Notes under the pieces: generated by a model
Databases searched by the model: none
What the model saw: the letters and a program-made list of their open reading frames with translations, nothing else
Told to the model about the DNA's origin: nothing
Made by a program: the position numbers and the translations under genes
Shown: positions 1 through 5,983 of the stretch, in pieces
Position numbering within the stretch: the stretch's first letter is position 1
Layout: the number at the start of each line of letters is the position of its first letter
Assembly (NCBI GenBank): GCA_964384025.1
Contig: CAYLJJ010000154.1
Coordinates: forward strand, 1 to 9,778
DNA: 9,778 nucleotides
Reading direction: 5' to 3'
From: CAYLJJ01 sp964384025
GTDB taxonomy: Bacteria; Myxococcota_A; Bradymonadia; UBA7976; UBA1532

Positions 1-85
1 CGCGGGCTGCGCTGAAGCTGCTGCCCAAGGCAGAGCCTTAAAGGAGCTGATTTGACCTCCTGAAGGCTTCAGTCAGAAGGGCGCT
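1..85. other. Left-edge stretch downstream of the response regulator; possible tail of a convergent gene
   Basis: This stretch lies beyond the stop codon of the leftward response regulator gene. On the + strand one frame is open from base 2 to a TGA at 53-55 (about 17 Ala-rich residues ending in KELI), and another is open to a TAA at 39-41 (ending in PKAEP). Either could be the C-terminal end of a rightward gene entering the window, which would then be convergent with the response regulator. The piece is too short to choose between them or to call a family. A small inverted repeat, CTGCC-CAA-GGCAG (21-33), and a palindrome, CTGAAG-G-CTTCAG (60-72), are present. Neither has a following T-run, so neither is called a terminator. 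Confidence 0.25.
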
Positions 86-1471
86 TCAAGAGATCCCATA
101 CTTCTCCAGCTTGTAGTAAAGCGCTGAGGTCTTGATCCCCAGCTTACGAGCACACTCTGTCTTGACCCCTCCCGCCTCCTGAAATGCCTTTGCGATCAGC
201 TGCTGCTCCAGAGACTCTAAAATCTCGGGGAGGGGACGATCATCCTCTGGCAAGCTGAGGCTGCGACCTCTGGCTCCACGGATATGATCGGGGAGATCAT
301 GTGCCTCTAAGCGCTCGCCCTCAGCGAAAACCAAGCTCTGTTCGATGGCGTTCTCCAGCTCGCGGACATTGCCCGGCCAGGGATAGACAGACATCAATTT
401 GATCGCCTCTGGGCTGATCTTCTGAACCCGGCTGCCTGTGCGGTCGCGAAGCTTAACGATAAAATGCTCAGCCAGGGCGTTGATGTCTGAGGGTCGCTCT
501 CGTAGAGGTGGGAGGATCAGGGGCACTATATGCAAACGATAGTAGAGATCCTGTCGAAAGCGCTTCTCCTCTACCTCTTTAAGCAGCTCCTTATTGGTCG
601 CGGAGATCAGCCGTACATCGACCTGGATGGTCTCTTCTCCACCCACCCGCTCAAAGGCTTGCTCCTGGATCACCCGCAGCAGCTTAAGCTGGATGCTGGG
701 GCTGATCTCCCCGATCTCATCCAGAAAGAGGGTGCCCCCATCGGCCAGCTCAAAGCGCCCCAGCCTCCGCTTATGAGCGCTGGTGAAGGCTCCTCGCTCA
801 TGACCGAAGAGCTCACTCTCCAAGATGGTTTCGGTCAGGGCGCTGCAGTTGACCTTGATAAAGGGGCCTTTCCGCCTGCGGCTGTTGCGATGAAGGGCGC
901 GAGCGACCAGCTCCTTACCTGTCCCACTCTCCCCATAGATATGTACAGTGCTGTCTGCATGAGCTACCCGCGCGACGGTCTGAAGCACTCGCTTCATCGC
1001 TGAGCTATCCCCCACCAGCTCATGCTCTGCGCTGGGCTGATAGCGAGCCTCCAGCTCCTCTCTGAGGATCTCGTTATGGCGCTCCAGCTTCTCATGCTGT
1101 TGCCGTAGCTTGAGGCGCTCCAGAGCAGAGGCCACCTTGGCTCTCAACAGCGCAGGAGAGAAGGGCTTAGTGATAAAGTCAAAAGCTCCCAGCTGCATCG
1201 CCTCTACGGCAGTCTCAACGCTGCCAAAGCCGGTGACGATCATCAACAGCGCTTCTGGATCGATGGCTCGGATCCCCTTGAGGACCCCGATTCCGTCCAG
1301 GCCCTGCATCTTGAGATCTGAGATCACAAAGTCCGCCGCTCGCTTTTTAAACAGCGTGAGACCTGCCTGACCGCTGGAGGCGGTCTCCAAGGTGTGCCCT
1401 TGCCGTCTAAGAGTGTGGGCGATCCCCTCTCTCATGGTGGCGTTGTCGTCGATGACCAAGATGCGCGCCAT
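86..1471 (-). CDS. NtrC-family sigma-54-dependent response regulator
   Basis: This gene encodes a 461-residue cytoplasmic activator of sigma-54 RNA polymerase that is controlled by phosphorylation. An N-terminal receiver domain (about 3-118) shows the acidic pair D8/D9, phospho-acceptor D52, T80 and K102. A helical linker (118-145) leads to the AAA+ domain (about 151-375). That domain has Walker A GESGTGKE (180-187), Walker B TLFLDE (247-252), sensor I ATN (291-293), the RFRQDLYYRL arginine-finger region (304-313) and WPGNVREL (365-372). A Fis-type helix-turn-helix closes the protein (about 425-460). The sigma-54 contact loop reads GAFTSA (227-232) rather than the usual GAFTGA. Length and domain order are standard for the group. 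The ATG is preceded by AGGAGG at 8 nt spacing, and the receiver begins at residue 3, which fixes the start. No cognate histidine kinase lies in the window, so it is an orphan here and its targets cannot be read from the sequence. The family call is very secure; the specific subfamily and stimulus are unknown. Confidence 0.97.
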   Translation of the reverse strand: MARILVIDDNATMREGIAHTLRRQGHTLETASSGQAGLTLFKKRAADFVISDLKMQGLDGIGVLKGIRAIDPEALLMIVTGFGSVETAVEAMQLGAFDFITKPFSPALLRAKVASALERLKLRQQHEKLERHNEILREELEARYQPSAEHELVGDSSAMKRVLQTVARVAHADSTVHIYGESGTGKELVARALHRNSRRRKGPFIKVNCSALTETILESELFGHERGAFTSAHKRRLGRFELADGGTLFLDEIGEISPSIQLKLLRVIQEQAFERVGGEETIQVDVRLISATNKELLKEVEEKRFRQDLYYRLHIVPLILPPLRERPSDINALAEHFIVKLRDRTGSRVQKISPEAIKLMSVYPWPGNVRELENAIEQSLVFAEGERLEAHDLPDHIRGARGRSLSLPEDDRPLPEILESLEQQLIAKAFQEAGGVKTECARKLGIKTSALYYKLEKYGIS

Positions 1472-1479
1472 ATATAAAA

Positions 1480-1485
1480 CCTCCT
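1480..1485 (-). promoter_or_regulatory. Ribosome binding site of the response regulator
   Basis: On the minus strand this reads AGGAGG, a perfect Shine-Dalgarno core, 8 nt before the ATG at 1471. It settles the start codon, together with the receiver domain beginning immediately after it. Confidence 0.85.
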
Positions 1486-1492
1486 GGGGAAG

Positions 1493-1508
1493 AGTTTGGA
1501 GCCAAACT
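1493..1508. repeat. Inverted repeat AGTTTGG-AG-CCAAACT, candidate operator
   Basis: Two perfect 7-bp arms (1493-1499 and 1502-1508) are separated by 2 bp. The repeat sits 22-37 bp upstream of the response regulator start, just before its ribosome binding site. The loop is too tight for a stable RNA hairpin with all seven pairs, so a dimeric-protein binding site is the more natural reading. The same CCAAACT heptamer recurs at 1686-1692. The symmetry is seen directly; the operator role is inference, with autoregulation by the response regulator or binding by the divergent AraC-type protein both possible. Confidence 0.45.
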
Positions 1509-1532
1509 ACAGCTTCGCCCTGAGTTAAAGAA

Positions 1533-1551
1533 CTTTTTGAATTTCAAAGAG
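1533..1551. repeat. 19-bp AT-rich imperfect palindrome, candidate operator
   Basis: The core TTTGAA-T-TTCAAA (1536-1548) is perfectly symmetric around T1542. Beyond one mismatch (1535/1549) the symmetry continues for two more pairs (CT at 1533-1534 with AG at 1550-1551). The centre lies 71 bp upstream of the response regulator ATG. AT-rich dyads are rare in this GC-rich sequence, and this one lies in a divergent promoter region, which favours a regulator site. There is no direct evidence for which protein binds it. Confidence 0.4.
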
Positions 1552-1685
1552 CTGAGGGGGATGTTCTATCGACAGTTCAGCTCTATGCTCCTGACCCCTG
1601 CTCAAAGCCGATGTTTGACTTATTCAGCGAGCTGGGCTGAACATCTTCCACCGAAGATCCGCACGGGAGAGCTGATCGCAACCTT

Positions 1686-1697
1686 CCAAACTTTTGG
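1686..1697. repeat. Short inverted repeat CCAAA-CT-TTTGG
   Basis: Perfect 5-bp arms flank 2 bp. It shares the heptamer CCAAACT with the inverted repeat at 1493-1508, which is the main reason to list it. It lies about 115 bp upstream of the AraC-family start. The arms are short enough to occur by chance, so confidence is low. Confidence 0.25.
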
Positions 1698-1798
1698 GTG
1701 GTGCTTGCGGAGAGCAGGACTGGTTGGGGCTTGGAAATTGAGCAAGGATGGTCAGGTCTGCTCCTGAGCTTCCTGATATCTTCCTCCTCATAAAAGCT

Positions 1799-1804
1799 GA
1801 GGAG
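1799..1804 (+). promoter_or_regulatory. Ribosome binding site that supports the TTG start of the AraC-family gene
   Basis: GAGGAG lies 7 nt before the TTG at 1812. No ATG or GTG with comparable upstream pairing precedes the first DNA-binding helix of the protein, so the TTG is the best start. Confidence 0.7.
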
Positions 1805-1811
1805 CAGAAGA

Positions 1812-2705
1812 TTGAAGGCCTCCACTCTTGAAGAGTACCAAGCTCGGATCCTGCGAGTCCTCCTTTATATTCAAGCCAACCTGAACGAAGCCATCTCTTT
1901 AGAGGAGTTGGCCCGTATCGCCTGCTTCTCTCCCTTCCACTTCCACCGTGTCTTTCGAGGGATGCTGGGAGAAGGGGTGCATGAGCATATCCGCCGCATC
2001 CGCCTAGAGCGGGCCGCCTCACAGCTGATCGCCACTCAACGCAGCGTCATTCGAGTAGCTCTAGACGCAGGCTTTGAGAGCCCTGAGTCTTTTACGCGCG
2101 CCTTCAAGTTGATGTTTCATCGGCCCCCCTCTCTCTTTCGCCGGGCCCACCGCTGGGTTCAAGACCCCAGCCCCTCAGGTGTTCACTTTGTTCCAGGTGG
2201 AGAACTGGAGGGCTTTCAACCTCACTCCAGTTTAGGAGATCCCATGTCTGCCGAGATCCGCACACAAGCCGCTAAGACCTTCGCCTTTGTTCGTCATATT
2301 GGCCCCTATCAGCAGGTGGGTGCCGCTTGGGAGAGCCTCTGTGCCTGGGCTGGTCCTCAGGGCCTCTTGGGTCCCCATGCTCATATGTTTGGCCTCTCTC
2401 ATGATGATCCAGAGGTGACCCCTGCCGATAAGCTCCGCTATGATGCCTGCATCGAGCTGAAGGAAGAGCGGTCTGTTTCAGGAGCTATTGGTATTCAAGA
2501 GCTGCCTGCGGGTGAGTACGCTGTGACCCTGCACCGTGGCCCCTTGGAGAAGCTGGCGGCTTCCTATGCTAGGCTCTGCGGTGAGTGGATCCCCAAGAGC
2601 GGCCGAGAGATACGCTCAGCTCCCGCCCTTGAGATCTATCGAAAAGATCCAGGACAGTGTCCACCCGAAGAGATGGAGGTGGAGATCTGGATGCCTCTCG
2701 CTTGA
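1812..2705 (+). CDS. AraC-family transcriptional regulator with GyrI-like effector domain
   Basis: This gene encodes a 297-residue cytoplasmic transcription factor with an N-terminal AraC DNA-binding domain and a C-terminal GyrI-like small-molecule-binding domain, the arrangement seen in Rob-like regulators. The first helix-turn-helix lies around 28-49 (ISLEELARIACFSPFHFHRVF) and the second around 77-100 (SVIRVALDAGFESPESFTRAF). The signature RPPSLFRR follows at 104-111. After a linker (112-145), the GyrI-like half (about 147-296) begins with the AEIRTQ strand, contains VRHIGPY (160-166) and GEYAVTLHRGP (234-244), and ends in VEIWMP, all typical of this domain. In the family such regulators sense hydrophobic or cationic compounds and often control efflux or detoxification genes; no such target is visible here. 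It starts with TTG after a good ribosome binding site and is divergent from the response regulator. The family is secure, the ligand unknown. Confidence 0.94.
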   Translation: MKASTLEEYQARILRVLLYIQANLNEAISLEELARIACFSPFHFHRVFRGMLGEGVHEHIRRIRLERAASQLIATQRSVIRVALDAGFESPESFTRAFKLMFHRPPSLFRRAHRWVQDPSPSGVHFVPGGELEGFQPHSSLGDPMSAEIRTQAAKTFAFVRHIGPYQQVGAAWESLCAWAGPQGLLGPHAHMFGLSHDDPEVTPADKLRYDACIELKEERSVSGAIGIQELPAGEYAVTLHRGPLEKLAASYARLCGEWIPKSGREIRSAPALEIYRKDPGQCPPEEMEVEIWMPLA

Positions 2706-2880
2706 GGCTCTAACCTTCGCCAAACAGCTGCATTCGACCGCCTCCTGCGCTGCTTATCCTGTCGCTGGGATCTCTCTCTTAAATCTCTCTCGCTTTTAAT
2801 CTCTTAATGGGATTGCTCAAAACCCCAACAGTGTGGAAACTCCTCAGAAAAAGGCCCGGAGAGGGTCGAAGGAGGAGGCG
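2706..2880. promoter_or_regulatory. Upstream region of the vWA/MopE-repeat gene with ATCTCT direct repeats
   Basis: This 175-bp gap holds a pyrimidine-rich stretch with the octamer ATCTCTCT at 2770-2777 and 2783-2790 and a related ATCTCTTA at 2799-2806. The heptamer CTCTTAA occurs at 2776-2782 and 2801-2807. The stretch around 2779-2807 is the most AT-rich part and contains TTTAAT (2795-2800), one mismatch from a -10 hexamer but without a good -35 partner. No hairpin-plus-T-tract terminator for the AraC-family gene is visible. A promoter for the exported protein is expected here, but its exact position is not supported. Confidence 0.35.
2871..2878 (+). promoter_or_regulatory. Ribosome binding site that sets the ATG start at 2881
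   Basis: The purine run GGAGGAGG ends 2 nt before the ATG; its first GGAGG sits at 5 nt spacing. The same reading frame is open back to a GTG at 2833. Using that would put 16 mostly charged residues ahead of the signal peptide and has no comparable upstream pairing. The ATG at 2881 is therefore preferred. Confidence 0.75.
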
Positions 2881-2934
2881 ATGAGACAGGGTATTCTAGC
2901 TCTGTTGCTGATGCTGCCATCTTGGGTAAACGCT
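2881..2934 (+). other. Signal peptide of the vWA/MopE-repeat protein
   Basis: There are 18 residues: a short basic start (MRQ), a hydrophobic core (GILALLLMLP) and a small-residue cleavage site V16-N17-A18 before Gln-Asn. There is no lipobox cysteine at the cleavage site; the first Cys is residue 21. Sec export with signal peptidase I processing is the natural reading. Confidence 0.85.
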
Positions 2935-5900
2935 CAGAACTGCGAGTATCCCTCAGCATTGATTGTCCTGGATCGCTCTATGAGTATGCGCGGGAACATC
3001 GACAACAAAACAAAATGGGATATCGCAACTCAGGCGATCAATCGAGTCTTAGCCGACTATGGAGAGAGCACCCACTTTGGTTTGATGATCTACCCTGGGC
3101 CTTCTGGGAGTGGTGCCAATGGGATCGAGGGGCCGGTGGGCGCCTGTGATTTTAACTATCAAGATGATGGCTGCGAGCCCAGCGCTCCCCACTGCACTCC
3201 TGGAGAGGTGGTAGTAGAGATGGGCGCGGGTACTGCAGATCAGATCAGCGCCTCGCTGGCTTGGCCCGAATCCCTGAGCCACTCTTACACCCCAACCTGG
3301 CAATCCCTGGAGGCTGCCGATCGTCACTTTCTCGGTTTGGGCTTCTCTGAACGCAGGCGCTTTGTGATCTTGATCACCGATGGTTGGCAATGCTGTGGTC
3401 TCTACAGAATTGATGGAAACTACCGCTGCGAGGAGACCTCTGGAACGTCGATGATCGACCGGGTTCGCTTCCTCAGGGATCATGACGTGACCAGCTTTAT
3501 CCTGGGATTTGGTGGGCAGGTGGATCGCAACAGCCTACACCATATGGCGGTGGAAGCGGGAACGGGGCGCCCTGGCTGCAACCCTGACGGAGAGAACAAC
3601 AACTGTTACTACCAAGCCGACAATGAGGTGGACCTACGCTTTATGTTGGATGAGATCGTTGTGCGCATCACTGAGGAGGTCTGTGATGGCCTGGATAATG
3701 ATTGTGATGGTGTCGTAGACAACATCTCTGAGCCCTGCGTCGGCCCCTGTGGAGCGGGTGAGCGTCTCTGCTCTGGAGGAGACTGGGGAGAGTGTGCCGC
3801 CCAGGAGTTCAACGAGGAGATCTGCAACAACTTCGATGATGACTGTGACGGTCAGATCGATGAAGAGCTGATCCGCTCCTGTAGCACTCAGTGTGGTATG
3901 GGCAGCGAGCGCTGCCTTCGAGGCGCTTGGATCGACTGCGACGCGCCCCTTGAGCGGCCTGATATCTGTGATGGCTTGGACAATGATTGCGATGGCAACC
4001 CGGATCCGGGCTGTGACTGCGTTCCAGGAGAGACGCGGAGCTGTGGCAGCGACGCGGGCAGTTGCCGAACCGGGATCCAAAGCTGTGTAGAGCCTGGCGT
4101 TTGGGCTGACCAATGTGAGGGGGGCATCGGCCCCCGCCCTGAGATCTGTAACAACCGAGACGATGATTGTGACGGTCAGGTGGATGGCATCACTCAAAGC
4201 TGCTCAGGCCCCTGTGGCAATGGTGAGGCGACCTGTCGTGCTGGGCGCTGGGTGGAGTGTAACGCTCCCAGCCCTGAGATGGAGATCTGCAACGCTCGGG
4301 ATGATGACTGTGATGGGCATGTGGATGAGGGCCTGAGCCGTCGCTGCGAGAGCAGCTGCGGGGCTGGGCAGGAGATCTGCCAACAGGGAGGGTGGGGAGA
4401 CTGTAATGCTCGCGCGCCGGTGGAGGAGATCTGCAACAACTTCGACGATGACTGTGACGATTGGATCGATGAAGATCTCTCGAGGAGTTGTCAAAGTCAG
4501 TGTGGTCAGGGCCAAGAGCGTTGCCTCTCAGGGCAGTGGCTGGGCTGTGACGCCCCTCAGCCGGTAGAAGAGATCTGCGACGGCCTCGACAATGACTGTG
4601 ATGGTGAGGTTGATGAGGCGCTTCGCAGGACCTGTAGCACCGCCTGCGGCAGTGGTGATGAGATCTGCCTTGGGGGGGCTTGGGCAGGCTGTGATGCTCC
4701 ACCGCTCCTAGATGAGCTTTGCAACGGCATCGATGATGACTGCGATGATACGATCGATGAGGACTGTGACTGCCTAGACGGAGAGCTACAAGCCTGCGGT
4801 CCTGATGAGGGCGCCTGTGTCGCGGGGCAGCAGCTCTGTGTGGGGGGTGCTTGGGGCGCCTGCGAGGGAGCCCGCGAACCGGAAGAGGAGATCTGTGACA
4901 CCATCGACAACGACTGCGATGGAGAGATCGATGAGGATCTGGAGCCGCTGGACTGTAGCAACATCTGCGGTCCGGGCTCCTCTCTCTGTGTAGAGGGAGA
5001 GTGGCAGGAGTGCGACGCTCCTCCGATCCTCATCGAGGTCTGTGACGGCTTTGACAACAACTGTGATGGAGAGACCGATGAGGGCTGCGACTGTCTCCCT
5101 GGCGAGATCCGCGCCTGTGGTGATGGTCGTGGAGAGTGTCCTCAGGGCAGCCAGCGCTGTGATAACAACGGCCAATGGGGCTTCTGTGATGGTGAGGGCC
5201 TGCCTCACCCTGAGCGCTGTGATTTCCTGGACAATGACTGTGATGGAGAGATAGATGAGGATCTCTTACGAGAGTGCAGCACCCGCTGTGGTGAGGGAAC
5301 TCAGACCTGCTCTGAAGGAGGGTGGGCGGAGTGCAGCGCCCAAGCCCCCATTGATGAGATCTGCGGCAATGGGATCGATGATGATTGTGACGGCGAGGTG
5401 GATGAGCGCTGTGACTGCGTAGCTGGAGAGCAACGGGACTGCGGAGAGAATACAGGGATCTGCGAGTTTGGTTTGCAGATCTGCGAGGGTGGAATCTGGG
5501 GGACCTGTGAGGGCCGCGTTGAGGGCGGTGATGAGATCTGTAACGCCCTGGATGATGACTGTGATGGCGAGACGGATGAGGGAGAGCTGTGTCCCCCCGA
5601 GCTGCGTTGCATCTGTGGTGGCTGTGTTGGCCCCTGTCAAGCGGGAGAGTGTGGCGGTGATGCGCGCTGCGTCAACGGCTTCTGTGTCGAGGATCACTGC
5701 CCCAACGGATTCATCTGTGAGATTGATCGCTGCGTCTCTGGGACCCCTCCCGACGCGGGTCTACCTCAAGACAGCGGCGGGGGCTATGTGATCCCCAAAG
5801 ATGAGGGCTTAGAGGAGGATGGTGGGACCATCAGTGGCACCAGCGCTGAGGCCTGTAACTGTCGCCTGGGGGGTGGCTCCAGCTCTGCCCTGCTCTTGCT

Positions 5901-5946
5901 GATGCTCCCTGCGCTCCTCTTCCTGAGGCCGCGTCGGAGATCCTGA
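2881..5946 (+). CDS. Exported vWA-domain protein with 13 MopE-type repeats and a MYXO-CTERM-like tail
   Basis: This gene encodes a 1021-residue, very acidic and Cys-rich protein predicted to be surface-anchored or released. A signal peptide (1-18, cleavage after WVNA) is followed by a von Willebrand factor A domain (about 25-262). Its metal-ion-dependent adhesion site is complete: D31-x-S33-x-S35, the threonine region TPT (137-139) and D167 in LITDG. Extra cysteines (C89, C98, C105, C171, C172, C183, C233, C242) suggest disulfides and an extracytoplasmic fold. Thirteen repeats of the type E-[IV]-C-x3-D-[ND]-[DN]-C-D-G-x-x-D occupy 266-900 (Pfam putative metal-binding MopE motif). A Cys-rich segment (904-951) and a Pro/Asp/Gly linker (952-986) follow. 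The end (991-1021) has C992-x-C994, a hydrophobic stretch and RPRRRS. By analogy the protein should bind calcium and take part in adhesion or surface assembly; that role is inference. It lies 63 bp upstream of the MoxR cluster and may be co-transcribed with it. Confidence 0.93.
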   Translation: MRQGILALLLMLPSWVNAQNCEYPSALIVLDRSMSMRGNIDNKTKWDIATQAINRVLADYGESTHFGLMIYPGPSGSGANGIEGPVGACDFNYQDDGCEPSAPHCTPGEVVVEMGAGTADQISASLAWPESLSHSYTPTWQSLEAADRHFLGLGFSERRRFVILITDGWQCCGLYRIDGNYRCEETSGTSMIDRVRFLRDHDVTSFILGFGGQVDRNSLHHMAVEAGTGRPGCNPDGENNNCYYQADNEVDLRFMLDEIVVRITEEVCDGLDNDCDGVVDNISEPCVGPCGAGERLCSGGDWGECAAQEFNEEICNNFDDDCDGQIDEELIRSCSTQCGMGSERCLRGAWIDCDAPLERPDICDGLDNDCDGNPDPGCDCVPGETRSCGSDAGSCRTGIQSCVEPGVWADQCEGGIGPRPEICNNRDDDCDGQVDGITQSCSGPCGNGEATCRAGRWVECNAPSPEMEICNARDDDCDGHVDEGLSRRCESSCGAGQEICQQGGWGDCNARAPVEEICNNFDDDCDDWIDEDLSRSCQSQCGQGQERCLSGQWLGCDAPQPVEEICDGLDNDCDGEVDEALRRTCSTACGSGDEICLGGAWAGCDAPPLLDELCNGIDDDCDDTIDEDCDCLDGELQACGPDEGACVAGQQLCVGGAWGACEGAREPEEEICDTIDNDCDGEIDEDLEPLDCSNICGPGSSLCVEGEWQECDAPPILIEVCDGFDNNCDGETDEGCDCLPGEIRACGDGRGECPQGSQRCDNNGQWGFCDGEGLPHPERCDFLDNDCDGEIDEDLLRECSTRCGEGTQTCSEGGWAECSAQAPIDEICGNGIDDDCDGEVDERCDCVAGEQRDCGENTGICEFGLQICEGGIWGTCEGRVEGGDEICNALDDDCDGETDEGELCPPELRCICGGCVGPCQAGECGGDARCVNGFCVEDHCPNGFICEIDRCVSGTPPDAGLPQDSGGGYVIPKDEGLEEDGGTISGTSAEACNCRLGGGSSSALLLLMLPALLFLRPRRRS
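3676..5580 (+). repeat. Thirteen tandem MopE-type Asp/Cys repeats with two linker types
   Basis: This is an in-protein repeat array covering residues 266-900. The first cysteine of each unit falls at residues 268, 315, 363, 423, 470, 518, 566, 614, 672, 721, 780, 828 and 887. Each unit has a calcium-loop-like D-x-D-x-D-G-x-x-D, resembling thrombospondin type 3 and dockerin loops, with a Cys in loop position 4. Eight intervals are 47-49 residues (linker cysteines C-x3-C-x6-C-x7-C). Four are 58-60 residues (C-x-C-x7-C-x6-C-x6-C-x7/9-C). Units 6 and 8 have CDD in place of CDG, unit 10 has DNN for DND, and unit 12 has one extra residue between its two cysteines. At DNA level the units have mostly drifted apart at synonymous sites, except units 2 and 6. 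The Pfam name refers to copper binding by MopE itself; copper binding is not implied here. Confidence 0.92.
5851..5943 (+). other. MYXO-CTERM-like C-terminal sorting tail
   Basis: Residues 991-1021 have the tripartite layout of this sorting signal: a cysteine motif (A991-C992-N993-C994), a Gly/Ser spacer (LGGGSSS), a hydrophobic segment of about 14 residues (ALLLLMLPALLFL) and a terminal basic cluster (RPRRRS). In Myxococcota such tails are attributed to processing by a membrane-embedded CPBP-family protease (myxosortase) on the way to the outer surface. No such protease is encoded in this window. The layout is seen directly; processing is inferred from the family. Confidence 0.8.
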
Positions 5947-5983
5947 GTTCTTCCTGTCAAACCATACCGAAGTCCCTCAGCCC

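Larger units (their letters stand above)
1472..1811. promoter_or_regulatory. Divergent intergenic region between the response regulator and AraC-family genes
   Basis: This 340-bp stretch separates the 5' ends of two divergently transcribed regulator genes, so it must hold both promoters unless one gene is transcribed from elsewhere. The part near 1471-1550 is clearly more AT-rich than the flanking genes. It holds three inverted repeats (1493-1508, 1533-1551, 1686-1697) listed separately. Short open frames cross it on both strands, but they show no recognisable domain or convincing ribosome binding site and I do not call them genes. I could not pick out a confident -35/-10 pair, and a GG/GC pair near 1696-1708 does not have sigma-54 spacing. 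Confidence 0.6.

Noticed and set aside
21..72. Inverted repeats at 21-33 and 60-72 as a terminator for the response regulator gene
   Set aside because: The 21-33 stem is only 5 bp, the 60-72 palindrome has a single-base centre, and neither is followed by a T-run in the reading direction.
530..1003. A 157-codon open frame on the + strand inside the response regulator gene
   Set aside because: It lies entirely antisense to a complete, motif-rich NtrC-family gene and encodes nothing recognisable.
1695..1708. Possible sigma-54 promoter: TGG followed by TTGC in the intergenic region
   Set aside because: The GG and GC elements are separated by 9 bases at best, one short of the required 10, and no better-spaced pair was found on either strand of the gap.
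1537..1825. Short open frames in the divergent intergenic region (1537-1767 on +, 1583-1825 on -)
   Set aside because: No convincing Shine-Dalgarno sequence, no domain, and the minus-strand one runs through the start of the AraC-family gene. A real small gene cannot be fully excluded.
2833..2880. A 48-bp N-terminal extension of the vWA/MopE-repeat gene from a GTG
   Set aside because: It would place charged residues ahead of a textbook signal peptide, and a strong GGAGGAGG lies directly before the ATG at 2881.
3676..5580. CRISPR-like regular repeats
   Set aside because: The period of about 144 or 177 bp is protein-coding, in frame throughout, with degenerate nucleotide identity and no unique spacers between identical short repeats.
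3634..5697. Several long open frames on the minus strand and in other frames across the MopE-repeat region (up to about 187 codons)
   Set aside because: They arise because the repeated Asp/Glu/Cys codons lack stop triplets in the antisense frames. Their translations are low-complexity and echo the repeat period, with no domain or ribosome binding site.
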